Of a stretch of DNA of 64,000 nt, positions 35,698 to 43,969 are shown piece by piece. Made by a program: the position numbers and the translations under genes. The number at the start of each line of letters is the position of its first letter. Position 1 is the first letter of the stretch. Source of the stretch: Pseudomonas sp. R84. Its GTDB lineage: Bacteria; Pseudomonadota; Gammaproteobacteria; Pseudomonadales; Pseudomonadaceae. The stretch spans positions 5,339,001 through 5,403,000 of the forward strand of contig NZ_CP019426.1 of the NCBI RefSeq assembly GCF_009834515.1, read 5' to 3'. Under the pieces are notes generated by a model. That model made no database searches. It worked only from the letters and a program-made list of their open reading frames with translations, and was not told where the DNA came from.

Positions 35698-37257
35698 ATG
35701 ACCGCCAAATCCCTGCTGACCGCCCTGCTGCCTCTCGTCTCCGACTTGTCCCGCGAACTGCCCGAGGGCGAGCGTTATCGACGTTTACTGGAAGCCATGC
35801 GCGCCTTGCTGCCCTGCGACGCTGCAGCGTTGTTGCGCCTCGACGGCGAAGCGCTGGTGCCGCTGGCGGTGGACGGTTTAAGCACCGACACCCTCGGCCG
35901 GCGCTTCAAGGTCAGCGAACACCCGCGCTTTGAAATACTCTTGAGCGGTGCCGGACCCACGCGATTCGCCGCCGACAGCGACTTGCCCGATCCTTATGAC
36001 GGCTTGGTCGATGGCCTCGACGAACACCTCGAAGTCCACGATTGCCTCGGCTGTCCTTTATTCGTCGATGAAAAACTCTGGGGCCTGATTACCCTCGACG
36101 CTCTCGATCCCGAGCGGTTCGAGCCGATCGAACTCGATGCCTTGCAAGCCTTCGCCAGCCTGGCCTCGGCCACGGTCAATGCCGCCGAACGTATTCAACG
36201 CCTGGCCAATCGCGCAGAAGACGAACATCAGCGCGCCGAGGTTTATCGTCAGGCGAGCGGCCAGCAGAATCGCGAAATGATCGGTCAGAGCAAGGCGCTG
36301 AAGAAGTTAGTGGAAGAGATCAATCTGGTCGGCGGCAGCGATCTGACCGTGTTGATCACCGGCGAAACCGGCGTTGGCAAAGAGCTGGTCGCCCAAGCCA
36401 TTCACGCCGCCTCACCGCGCGCCGACAAACCGATCATCAGCCTCAACTGCGCCGCGCTGCCGGATACGCTGGTCGAAAGCGAACTGTTCGGCCACGTGCG
36501 CGGCGCCTTCACCGGCGCCACCAGCGACCGGCGTGGCAAGTTCGAACTGGCCAATGGCGGCACGCTGTTTCTCGATGAGGTCGGTGAATTGTCCCTGACC
36601 GTGCAGGCGAAATTGCTCCGCGTCTTGCAGAGCGGCCAGTTGCAGCGTTTGGGCTCGGACAAGGAGCATCAGGTCGATGTGCGCCTGATTGCCGCGACCA
36701 ACCGCGACCTCGCCGAGGAAGTGCGCAGCGGTCGCTATCGTGCCGACTTCTACCATCGCCTCAGCGTCTACCCGTTGCGCGTGCCGGCGCTGCGTGATCG
36801 CGGCCGCGATGTGTTGCTGCTCAGTGGTTTCTTCCTCGAACAGAATCGCTCGCGCATGGGCCTCAACAGCCTGCGCCTGAACAGCGACGCCCAGGAAGCA
36901 CTGCTCGCCTACACTTGGCCAGGCAACGTGCGTGAGCTGGAACACTTGATCGGCCGCAGTGCGCTGAAGGCGCTGGGCAACTGCAAGGTGCGGCCGAAGA
37001 TTCTCAGTTTGAGCGCGGCGGATCTGGATTTGCCGCGCGAGGTTGTGGATAACTCGGTTGAGGCTGTTGCCGGTGTCGTGGCTGAGATGCCGCTGATCAG
37101 TGGGGATTTGCGCAGTGCGACCGAGCAGTATCAGCGGCGCTTGATCAGTGCGGCGCTGGAGCGTAATCAGGATAACTGGGCGAGTGCGGCGCGGGAGTTG
37201 GGGCTGGATCGGGCGAATCTTGGGCGGATGGCCAAACGGCTCGGGATGAAGAGCTAA
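35698..37257 (+). CDS. norR: nitric oxide-sensing sigma54 activator NorR
   Basis: 519 residues. Residues about 20-180 form a GAF domain that in NorR binds NO through a non-heme iron. The AAA+ domain has Walker A GETGVGKELVAQAIH (near 222), the sigma54-contacting GAFTGA loop (near 268), Walker B GGTLFLDEVGEL, and the R-finger region. The C-terminal helix-turn-helix is NWASAARELGLDRANLGRMA. It begins 9 bases after the third enhancer site and would activate the divergent hmp. Family length is about 500-520. Confidence 0.95.
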   Translation: MTAKSLLTALLPLVSDLSRELPEGERYRRLLEAMRALLPCDAAALLRLDGEALVPLAVDGLSTDTLGRRFKVSEHPRFEILLSGAGPTRFAADSDLPDPYDGLVDGLDEHLEVHDCLGCPLFVDEKLWGLITLDALDPERFEPIELDALQAFASLASATVNAAERIQRLANRAEDEHQRAEVYRQASGQQNREMIGQSKALKKLVEEINLVGGSDLTVLITGETGVGKELVAQAIHAASPRADKPIISLNCAALPDTLVESELFGHVRGAFTGATSDRRGKFELANGGTLFLDEVGELSLTVQAKLLRVLQSGQLQRLGSDKEHQVDVRLIAATNRDLAEEVRSGRYRADFYHRLSVYPLRVPALRDRGRDVLLLSGFFLEQNRSRMGLNSLRLNSDAQEALLAYTWPGNVRELEHLIGRSALKALGNCKVRPKILSLSAADLDLPREVVDNSVEAVAGVVAEMPLISGDLRSATEQYQRRLISAALERNQDNWASAARELGLDRANLGRMAKRLGMKS

Positions 37258-37263
37258 AAGCAC

Positions 37264-37456
37264 ACCCTCACCCTAGCCCTCTCCCTGAGGGAGAGGGGAC
37301 TGACCGAGGTGTTTTGCGTAATACGCCGACCTGAAACATCGAGTCGATTATGGATTCAGCAGAGCAGGTTCAGATCGGTGAATTACTACAATATCCCCCA
37401 ATCGGCCCCCTCTCCCTCCGGGAGAGGGCTGGGCGGGCGGCGTTCCGATGAGGGGC
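37264..37456. repeat. dispersed CCCTCTCCC..GGGAGAGGG repeat, copy 3
   Basis: Starts CCCTCACCCTAGCCCTCTCCC and ends CCCTCTCCCTCCGGGAGAGGGC followed by GGGCGGCGTTCCGATGAGG. The right end is nearly identical to copy 2. Non-coding, between norR and cheV; the remaining bases to 37583 hold no feature. Confidence 0.85.
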
Positions 37457-37583
37457 TTTGGCTTTTGATCTGCACGCCACCCGACAACTAACCTAAAGCC
37501 CACCCCTTTAACGCCGATAACCCGGCATCAATAGTTTCTGGCGATTTGCACCCTCGCCCACCACCTTTCCACAGAAGGTTCAT

Positions 37584-38486
37584 ATGTCCTCCACCAAAGC
37601 CCGCGCAGACTCACTTTCGCTTCTGCTGTTTACCTTGCGCAGCGGCAAGTTGATGGCGATCAACCTGCTGAAAGTCAGTGAAATCATCCCCTGCCCGCCG
37701 CTGACCAAACTGCCGGAGTCGCACCCGCACGTGAAAGGTATCGCCACGTTGCGCGGCGCCTCGCTGTCGGTCATCGACCTCAGCCGCGCCATCGGCGAGC
37801 GCCCGCTGGAAGATCCCAACGGCGGCTGCCTGATCGTCACCGACGTCAGCCGCTCCAAGCAGGGCCTGCACGTACAAGCGGTGAGCAAAATCGTCCACTG
37901 CCTGACCACCGACATCAAACCGCCGCCGTTCGGCTCCGGCGGTTCGCGCGCCTACATCACCGGCGTGACCTCGGTGGACGGCACACTGGTGCAGGTGCTG
38001 GATATCGAAAAAGTTATCCACAGCATCGCCCCGGCGCAGATCGAAATGGCCCCGACCGACCTGAGCATGGAAGACGCTGATGTGCTCGGCAACGCGCGGA
38101 TTCTGGTGGTCGACGACAGCCAGGTGGCGCTGCAGCAATCGGTGCACACCCTGCGCAACCTCGGCCTGCAATGCCACACCGCACGCAGTGCCAAGGAAGC
38201 CATCGACTGCCTGCTCGACCTGCAAGGCACGGCGCAACAAATCAACCTGATTGTCTCCGACATCGAAATGTCCGAGATGGACGGCTACGCCTTCACCCGC
38301 ACTTTGCGCGAGACCCCGGACTTCGCCCATCTGTACGTGCTGCTGCACACCTCGCTCGACAGCGCGATGAACAGCGAGAAAGCGCGTCTGGCCGGGGCGA
38401 ATGGCGTACTGACCAAGTTCTCCTCGCCGGAACTGACCCACTGCCTGATCGAAGCGGCCAAACACGTCGCGGCACACGGGCACTGA
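37584..38486 (+). CDS. chemotaxis coupling protein CheV
   Basis: 300 residues: an N-terminal CheW-like domain (about 5-160, LLFTLRSGKLMAINLLKVSE, then GIATLRGASLSVIDLSRAIG) and a C-terminal receiver domain (about 175-298). The phospho-acceptor Asp lies in LIVSDIEMSEMDGY, and ILVVDDSQVA holds the acidic pocket. CheV couples chemoreceptors to CheA and adapts through phosphorylation. Pseudomonads have several CheV paralogues; this one is away from other che genes. Confidence 0.94.
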   Translation: MSSTKARADSLSLLLFTLRSGKLMAINLLKVSEIIPCPPLTKLPESHPHVKGIATLRGASLSVIDLSRAIGERPLEDPNGGCLIVTDVSRSKQGLHVQAVSKIVHCLTTDIKPPPFGSGGSRAYITGVTSVDGTLVQVLDIEKVIHSIAPAQIEMAPTDLSMEDADVLGNARILVVDDSQVALQQSVHTLRNLGLQCHTARSAKEAIDCLLDLQGTAQQINLIVSDIEMSEMDGYAFTRTLRETPDFAHLYVLLHTSLDSAMNSEKARLAGANGVLTKFSSPELTHCLIEAAKHVAAHGH

Positions 38487-38489
38487 GTC

Positions 38490-38972
38490 TTGGCTGAGAC
38501 GTACTGTTTTTTGATGCGGCGCGACCTCGGTAAGGACGCGCCGGATGCACCTTGGCCACAAGACATTGAACTGTGCACGTACTCCGTCGGAATGGCGGCG
38601 GACGTGCATCATTTGATGCAACTCGGTTATCACGAAGGCGGCGGCCGGGTACCAGCACTGGACGCTTGGCAGCAACAGTTCGAGACCGATCCTGAATATG
38701 ATCCGACGCTGTGTTTAATTGCCCGTGATGGCGAAGGCGTGGTCGGTGTGGCGCAATGCTGGACCAGCGCCTATATCAAGAATCTGGTGGTGCATCCGCG
38801 CATGCAGGGCCGCGGACTGGGCCGGGCGTTGCTGCTCAATGCATTCAAGGTGTTTCAGCAACGCCGCGAAGGGTTTGTTGATCTGAAGGTGCTGGAAGAC
38901 AACCGGCGGGCGCAGCGCTTGTATGAAAGTGCCGGGATGTATGTGGTCCGGCGGGAGTTGGTGCCGGACTGA
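38490..38972 (+). CDS. GNAT-family N-acetyltransferase
   Basis: Up to 160 residues from a TTG at 38490, three bases after the cheV stop; an ATG at 38514 is an alternative start. GNAT core: IKNLVVHPRMQGRGLGRALL (acetyl-CoA loop QGRGLG) and DNRRAQRLYESAGM near the C-terminus. Close spacing suggests co-transcription with cheV. Substrate unknown. Confidence 0.88.
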   Translation: MAETYCFLMRRDLGKDAPDAPWPQDIELCTYSVGMAADVHHLMQLGYHEGGGRVPALDAWQQQFETDPEYDPTLCLIARDGEGVVGVAQCWTSAYIKNLVVHPRMQGRGLGRALLLNAFKVFQQRREGFVDLKVLEDNRRAQRLYESAGMYVVRRELVPD

Positions 38973-38980
38973 AAGTCCGT

Positions 38981-39047
38981 CATCGCGAGCAGGCTCACTC
39001 CTACAGGGGAATGCATTCCAAAATGTAGGAGTGAGCCTGCTCGCGAT
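38981..39047. repeat. REP pair (REPIN), short spacer
   Basis: CATCGCGAGCAGGCTCACTCCTACA and GTAGGAGTGAGCC..GCGATG arms around an 18-base centre containing AATGCATT. Confidence 0.9.
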
Positions 39048-39119
39048 GGGGCCACCCCAGACAACTTTTCACCCCCGGCACACTCCAACCTTGGCCACCC
39101 ACGACCAAGGACGCCCACC

Positions 39120-39446
39120 ATGAAAACCCTCACCGCAAGCCTGCTCTGCCTCACCGCCCTCACCTCCCAAGCCCACGCCTCCAGCCCCGACGCCTGGGCC
39201 GCCTACGACAAAACCGTGCTCGCCAGTTGCACCAAAGCCAGCGGCCTGAAAAACGCCAAACCCGTCGGCACGCCCGCACAATTCGATGACCGTGTCGGCT
39301 ACACCGCCATTCTGCTGCAAGGCCAATACCCGCAAAAACACATGAAAGGCCAGCAAGGCGCCGAGCTGTGCCTGTACAACAAAAAATCGAAAACTGCTTT
39401 CGTCACCGAGTGGGACTCGATCCGTCCGACCGGCAAAACCCAGTGA
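39120..39446 (+). CDS. small secreted hypothetical protein
   Basis: 108 residues with a clear signal peptide (MKTLTASLLCLTALTSQAHA, cleavage after residue 20). The 88-residue mature part has two cysteines (ASCTKASG and ELCLYNKK) likely to form a disulfide and ends FVTEWDSIRP. No domain recognised; resembles short exported Pseudomonas proteins. Confidence 0.75.
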   Translation: MKTLTASLLCLTALTSQAHASSPDAWAAYDKTVLASCTKASGLKNAKPVGTPAQFDDRVGYTAILLQGQYPQKHMKGQQGAELCLYNKKSKTAFVTEWDSIRPTGKTQ

Positions 39447-39529
39447 ATGGCGCATAACTTGCTTCGATCCGCGCCTGTGCGGTGGTTTTCCGCCACCGTT
39501 TCACACCCTGATTGAAGACAGATCGCTCA

Positions 39530-40279
39530 ATGAATACGACGTTTTCCTGCGTAGGCTGCGGCAAATGCTGCACCGATCACCATGTCCCGCTGACCCTGGC
39601 CGAAGCCCGCATGTGGGCGGCGGATGGCGGTCAGGTGATCGTGTTGGTCGAGGCCTTTCTTGGTAATGGCCTGGGTTTACCGGCGCAGCAGCGTGAACAT
39701 GCCGAACGGCGCTCAGTGGTCGTTCGCAGCGGCGCAACGAACGCCCATGTGGCGATCACCTTCGCCGCTTACAACGTCGGCCCCTGCCGGAATCTTGACG
39801 AAGACAAACTGTGCCGGATCTACGAGCGGCGGCCGTTGGTGTGTCGCATCTATCCGGCGGAAATCAATCCGCATATACCGCTCAACCCGGCCGCCAAGGA
39901 TTGTCCGCCGGAGTCCTGGCAACAGGGGCCGGTGTTGATTGCTGGCGGTGAGTTGGTGGATCAGGAACTGGTGGAGTTGATTCAGCGCTCGCGTCAGGCG
40001 GATCGAGATGATATCGGCATCAAGGACGCGATCTGCGCGATGCTGGGGATTCGTACCACAGCGCTGAAAGGAGACGGGTTTACTGCGTACTTGCCGAACA
40101 TGGAGGCGTTTGCTGCGGTGATTGATCAGGTTACCGCGCAACCGCTGGCAACTGCTCCGAGTGAGTGGGTGTTTCATGTGTCCGGAGATGATGTGGCCGG
40201 GCAAGTGTTGGCGGCCGGAGCGCAGGTGGTGACTGAACCCGCGCAGACGTATGCGTTTATTTCGCTGCGGGCGGCTTGA
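39530..40279 (+). CDS. YkgJ-family cysteine-cluster protein
   Basis: 249 residues from the ATG at 39530. The N-terminal FSCVGCGKCCTDHHV motif and the downstream CRNLDEDKLCRIYERRPLVC cluster are the family mark, likely binding Zn or Fe-S. Further cysteines follow at DCPPESW and AICAM. The family function is largely unknown. No signal peptide. Confidence 0.88.
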   Translation: MNTTFSCVGCGKCCTDHHVPLTLAEARMWAADGGQVIVLVEAFLGNGLGLPAQQREHAERRSVVVRSGATNAHVAITFAAYNVGPCRNLDEDKLCRIYERRPLVCRIYPAEINPHIPLNPAAKDCPPESWQQGPVLIAGGELVDQELVELIQRSRQADRDDIGIKDAICAMLGIRTTALKGDGFTAYLPNMEAFAAVIDQVTAQPLATAPSEWVFHVSGDDVAGQVLAAGAQVVTEPAQTYAFISLRAA

Positions 40280-40383
40280 TCCAGTTTCTTCAGCGTCCGC
40301 CCGGGCCTCATCGCTGGCAAGCCAGCGAAAGGTCCGGCACAGGCAGTATCAATCGCCGCGTTGAGCGCAGGCAGGATTAAAAC

Positions 40384-40623
40384 TCAGCGCTTACCCATCG
40401 AACGACGGGTGCCCGGCGGCGCCATGCCCGGGGTCTTGGTGTGGCCGTTCTTGGCGCCGTTCTTGTACCACGGCTGGTTCGAGCCTTTGGCAGAAGCCAG
40501 TTCGCCCGGTTTGAACGGAAATTTGAACGCCGGGATATCGGCTTTGGTATCGCTGGTGTCGGCCAGTTCAGCCGGGACATCGCTAACAGCGTCGTCAACC
40601 GGCGGCAGGGTCGGGGAAGTCAT
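40384..40623 (-). CDS. small proline-rich hypothetical protein
   Basis: 79 residues from the ATG at 40623. The N-terminal half is acidic; the tail is basic and rich in Gly and Pro (KNGAKNGHTKTPGMAPPGTR). No domain, signal or membrane segment. I recall similar small proteins in many Pseudomonas genomes but cannot assign a family with certainty. Confidence 0.6.
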   Translation of the reverse strand: MTSPTLPPVDDAVSDVPAELADTSDTKADIPAFKFPFKPGELASAKGSNQPWYKNGAKNGHTKTPGMAPPGTRRSMGKR

Positions 40624-40734
40624 AAAAGCTCCGGAAAGCAAAAAGTCGGGCCCGATCAGTGAGCCGCGAAGGCGCGCAGTATACCTGTGCGCCAAGGTTG
40701 GGCACCTGAAGATTTGCAGCGCACGCCGAACGGT

Positions 40735-41039
40735 TTACAGGTAGGTGATGGTGACGATGCCTTTGTCAGTCGAGGTCTTGAGTGCTTCGTAGCGCATGGA
40801 AATCGGCAGCGACTGATGACTGCAAGCGTTGCGATCGGTGTCGACATCGACTTTCACACCGGCTTGATTTCGATCTGGCGAGACTCACGAGACGCAAACG
40901 CCCCGACTGGTCCGACCTGACAACCCGAGTCAACGATTTGCCCGGCGAAGCGGATCTCGCCGGATTGACTGGCAGGCGCTGCAAACGTAGTGAGTGGAAG
41001 CAAGAGGAGCACAGATGGCAGAGCGGTTTTCAGCTTCAT
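40735..41039 (-). pseudogene. frameshifted fimbrial-like small exported protein
   Basis: Starts at the ATG at 41039 with GGGAG nine bases upstream. It has a signal peptide (LPSVLLLLPLTTFAAPA) and SGEIRFAGQIVDSGCQV, the N-terminal strand and first cysteine of type-1 pilin-like proteins. The first frame stops after RQIEIKPV. One base later the next frame continues VKVDVDTDRNACSHQSLPIS and runs to TAA at 40735. The span is 305 bases, one short of 102 codons, so a single G deletion after AAGCCG explains it. The intact product would be about 101 residues, shorter than classical pilins. Confidence 0.7.
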
Positions 41040-41137
41040 TTCAAGACACTCCCGGGGTGAGCGGCCCAGAGAACCCGGGCTACACAATGTTTATCCGCGT
41101 GCAGGGACGGATCTTGAGAAGCGTAGTGGGTAAATAA

Positions 41138-41174
41138 GTCCCTGATTGGGACTGATCGGTCCCTTTTTGGGACC
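41138..41174. promoter_or_regulatory. two tandem GGTCCC/GGGACC palindromes
   Basis: GTCCC-TGATT-GGGAC (41138-41152) and GGTCCC-TTTTT-GGGACC (41158-41174), centres 21 bases apart, that is two helical turns. This looks like a paired operator, about 100 bases upstream of the frameshifted fimbrial-like gene. The regulator is unknown. Confidence 0.55.
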
Positions 41175-41184
41175 GTTATACCGC

Positions 41185-41252
41185 CATCGCGAGCAGGCTC
41201 ACTCCTACAATTGGAATGCGTTTTAACTGTGGGAGCCAGCCTGCTGGCGATG
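41185..41252. repeat. REP pair, one arm degenerate
   Basis: Left arm CATCGCGAGCAGGCTCACTCC; right arm GGGAGCCAGCCTGCTGGCGATG with two substitutions, showing decay of one REP. Confidence 0.8.
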
Positions 41253-41268
41253 AACGATGAAGCGGTGT

Positions 41269-41631
41269 TCAACCCTGAGGATCAACCCGATCCAGCGCCC
41301 GGTTCACCGCCAGCTCGGCAAGCATGACAATCTGCTGGATCGCTAGCGCCGTGCTGCGCTGCGGGCGACTGAGCTGATCAGCCAGATCACCGGCCATGAC
41401 ATTGGCTGAAGCCAGCGATTCGCAGGCGTGAGCGAGTAGGCTTTCGGTGTCGATGTTCGGGTGGATGAGGAACATCGTACTGGGCTGACGCGGTTTGACC
41501 GGTTCGGGACAGAGGTAGAAATCGAGAGCGCGCTTGATGGCTTCGCGGGTTTTTATCTGGTCGTCAGCGCGGATGGCGTCTTCGAGTGGGGTGGTGGGAT
41601 CGATGGGTGGATCTGGAACTGGCTTAGTCAT
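41269..41631 (-). CDS. DUF6124-type small protein
   Basis: 120 residues from the ATG at 41631; the frame extends to 41661 but the extra residues are unlikely. The C-terminal helical part (SLLAHACESLASANVMAGDL, then STALAIQQIVMLAELAVNRAL) fits DUF6124/DUF3077 proteins, which are common and multicopy in fluorescent pseudomonads and of unknown role. Ribosome site weak (AGGG, 11 bases). A strongly folded leader precedes it. Confidence 0.72.
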   Translation of the reverse strand: MTKPVPDPPIDPTTPLEDAIRADDQIKTREAIKRALDFYLCPEPVKPRQPSTMFLIHPNIDTESLLAHACESLASANVMAGDLADQLSRPQRSTALAIQQIVMLAELAVNRALDRVDPQG

Positions 41632-41670
41632 TGGAAACCCTATTTTGCAAATGGGAGCCATCCCTTGCCG

Positions 41671-41767
41671 TTTCTCACGCGGCGAAGTGGGTGGCAGCTA
41701 TGTGCGGGGTGAGAAACCGGAAAAATAGGAAACCGGCCAGACCGAAGTCTGCCCGCACATAGCCGCC
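41671..41767 (-). promoter_or_regulatory. structured 5' leader of the DUF6124 gene
   Basis: Plus-strand view: GGCAGCTATGTGCGGG (41693-41708) pairs with CCCGCACATAGCCGCC (41752-41767) in 15 of 16 positions. CAGAC-CGAA-GTCTG (41738-41751) is a small inner hairpin. TTTCTCAC (41671-41678) is fully complementary to GTGAGAAA (41709-41716), a pairing that would cross the long stem, so the two folds compete. The block is 40-137 bases upstream of the DUF6124 start and contains no ORF. It could be a cis-acting RNA or a conserved leader. Confidence 0.55.
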
Positions 41768-41968
41768 ATGAAGCATTTGCAGGCAGCGGACAAGCCGCCG
41801 GCAATTATGCGGACTGATGGACTGATTCACTAATTTTTCAGGGTTCTCACACCCGATCACCGAGTTTTCGGCGACAGCCAAAGACTAGAGAGCGCACGTC
41901 CGACGGACAACCTGAAAACCTTGTGGGAAGGTTCTGGTTATTTGACACAAATTTAAACAGCCAAAGCC

Positions 41969-42342
41969 AACCCTCACCCTAGCCCTCTCCCGAAGGGAGA
42001 GGGGACTGACCGAGGTGTTTGGCAGAGCTACGCCGACGTGCGATACCGTGTTGAACTCAGGTTTTGAAACAGATCAAAAGCCCCTCACCCTGGCCCTTTC
42101 CCGGAGGGAGAGGAGACTGATTGAGGTGTTTGGGCGAAGTACGTCGACGTGAAATACCGAGCCGAACTCAGATTCTGAAACAGATCAAAAGCCCCTGACC
42201 CTAGCCCTCTCCCGAAGGGAGAGGGGACTGACCGAGGTGTTTGGGAGAGTTACGCCGACGTGCAGTGCCGCGTTGAATTCAGATCTTGAAAAGCCCACAA
42301 ATCGGCTCCCTCTCCCTCGGGAGAGGGCTGGGGTGAGGGGCA
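41969..42342. repeat. dispersed CCCTCTCCC..GGGAGAGGG repeat, tandem block of three
   Basis: Three left-end copies follow one another (41969, about 42081 and about 42192), each CCCT..CCCTCTCCC..GGGAGAGGGGACTG with ACGCCGACGTG-like inner sequence. The block is closed by one right end, CCCTCTCCCTCGGGAGAGGG. The 110-base period suggests local tandem duplication of the left half. Confidence 0.8.
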
Positions 42343-42396
42343 AATCCACCAAAAAACCAAAGCCGAACACCCGCTCCTCACCACTCAATAGGCCGA

Positions 42397-42700
42397 GTGT
42401 CAGCTCGCCTGCTCTTGATCTTGATCCGCGGGCGACGTCGGAAGGCTGAGTGGAGGGATTGATCCGGGCGTAGGAGCGCAGCGACCGTTTGGCGCAGCCA
42501 AACACAGCGAGAGGAGGTGCAGCGAAGCAAACCGTAGGCGCTGCGCCCGGATCGATCCCGGAGCGAAGGAACCCCGAGCCCCAGCGAGCGGGCCGTACGT
42601 AGGAGCAAGCGTTTTTTGCTTACTTTTTTAGGCGCTTGTAAAAAAGTGAGTCGCCGTAAGGGCGAAACCCTAAGCCGCCGTTACCGCAGCAACGGATATG
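42397..42700. repeat. second dispersed-type element with nested inverted repeats
   Basis: GGGATTGATCCGGGCG (42455-42470) and CGCCCGGATCGATCCC (42544-42559) match in 15 of 16 bases when inverted. Inside is GTTTGGC-GCA-GCCAAAC. A right part has CTTACTTTTTT paired with AAAAAAGTGAG (42619-42660) and GGCGAAACC. I recall this sequence as a common intergenic repeat of Pseudomonas. No credible ORF in 41632-42808 outside these repeats. Confidence 0.6.
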
Positions 42701-42808
42701 TACACAGCGAAACTGACAGCGCCGACAGCTAGCCGTCACCCTCCTGACCCCCAAACAAGTTTATAAAGACCCTAACCCTGCCCAAACTCCGTCCGGCGCC
42801 CACCCCGC

Positions 42809-43969
42809 ATGCGAATCCAAAAGAACAAAGCCCTGCTCGCCACCCTATTGATCGCCCTCGCAGGCGCAGGTCTGTGGTACGCCCTGAAACCCGCCCCCAC
42901 CAAACTCGCCACCCCCACCGCCATCCCCGTGCGAGTCATAGCGGTCAGCGCAAAAGACGTCCCCCGCTACACCAGCGGCATCGGCTCCGTACTCTCATTA
43001 CACAGCGTCGTAGTGCGCCCACAAATAGACGGCATCCTCACCAAAATCCTCGTCAAAGAAGGCCAGCTCGTCAAAGCCGGCGACCTGCTGGCCACCATCG
43101 ACGACCGCTCAATCCGCGCCAGCCTCGACCAGGCCCGCGCGCAACTGGGCGAAAGCCAGGCGCAACTGCAAGTCGCCCTGGTCAACCTCAAACGCTACAA
43201 ACTGCTCACCGTCGACGACGGCATCTCGAAACAGACCTACGACCAGCAACAAGCCCTGGTCAACCAATTGAAGGCCACCGCCCAAGGCAACCAGGCCTCC
43301 ATCGATTCCGCACAAGTACAACTTTCCTACACGCAGATCCGCTCCCCGGTCACCGGCCGCGTCGGTATTCGCACCGTCGACGAAGGCAACTTCCTGCGCA
43401 TGACCGACACCGCCGGCCTGTTCACCGTCACCCAGATCGACCCGATTGCCGTCGAATTTTCCCTGCCCCAGCAAATGCTGCCGACCCTGCAAGGCCTGAT
43501 CAACGATCCACAGCGCGCACAGGTCAAGGCGTACATCGGCGCCGACACCGACGGTGAAACCGGCAACCTGCTCGGCGAAGGTCACCTGACCCTGATCGAC
43601 AACCAGATCAACGCCAACACCGGCACCATCCGTGCCAAAGCCGAATTCGCCAACGCCAGCCAGAAGCTCTGGCCCGGCCTGCTGGTCACGGTAAAAATTC
43701 AGACAGCCCTCGACAAAGATGCGCTGGTGGTTCCGCCCACCGTCGTACAACGTGGCCTCGACCAACACTTCGTTTACCGCGTGAACGGCGACAAGGTCGA
43801 AGCCGTGCAAGTGCAGATGGTTTACCAAGGCAGCGGCCAGGACATCATCAAAGGTGTGAAGGCCGGTGACGTGCTGGTCACCGACGGCCAGTCGCGGCTC
43901 AAACCCGGCTCGACCGTGCAAGTCATGAGCGAGCCGCCGCAAGTGGTGCAGGCGGAGCCGAAACCATGA
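42809..43969 (+). CDS. RND efflux periplasmic adaptor (MdtA/MuxA-like)
   Basis: 386 residues. An N-terminal membrane anchor (LLATLLIALAGAGLWYAL) precedes the membrane-fusion protein core: biotinyl-lipoyl half VVVRPQIDGILTKILVKEGQ and LLATIDDRSIRASLDQ, then a coiled coil (about 105-160), then SPVTGRVGIRTVDEGNF and the beta-barrel domain. It bridges the RND pump to an outer-membrane channel. The stop overlaps the permease start by four bases. The name is by subfamily resemblance only. Confidence 0.92.
   Translation: MRIQKNKALLATLLIALAGAGLWYALKPAPTKLATPTAIPVRVIAVSAKDVPRYTSGIGSVLSLHSVVVRPQIDGILTKILVKEGQLVKAGDLLATIDDRSIRASLDQARAQLGESQAQLQVALVNLKRYKLLTVDDGISKQTYDQQQALVNQLKATAQGNQASIDSAQVQLSYTQIRSPVTGRVGIRTVDEGNFLRMTDTAGLFTVTQIDPIAVEFSLPQQMLPTLQGLINDPQRAQVKAYIGADTDGETGNLLGEGHLTLIDNQINANTGTIRAKAEFANASQKLWPGLLVTVKIQTALDKDALVVPPTVVQRGLDQHFVYRVNGDKVEAVQVQMVYQGSGQDIIKGVKAGDVLVTDGQSRLKPGSTVQVMSEPPQVVQAEPKP

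Noticed and set aside
41969..42342. CRISPR-like periodicity of about 110 bases
   Set aside because: The repeated block is long and palindromic, the intervals are themselves similar, and no cas genes are present.
42185..42608. Minus-strand ORFs in the repeat block before the RND genes
   Set aside because: They are translations of the dispersed repeats, with no supporting start.
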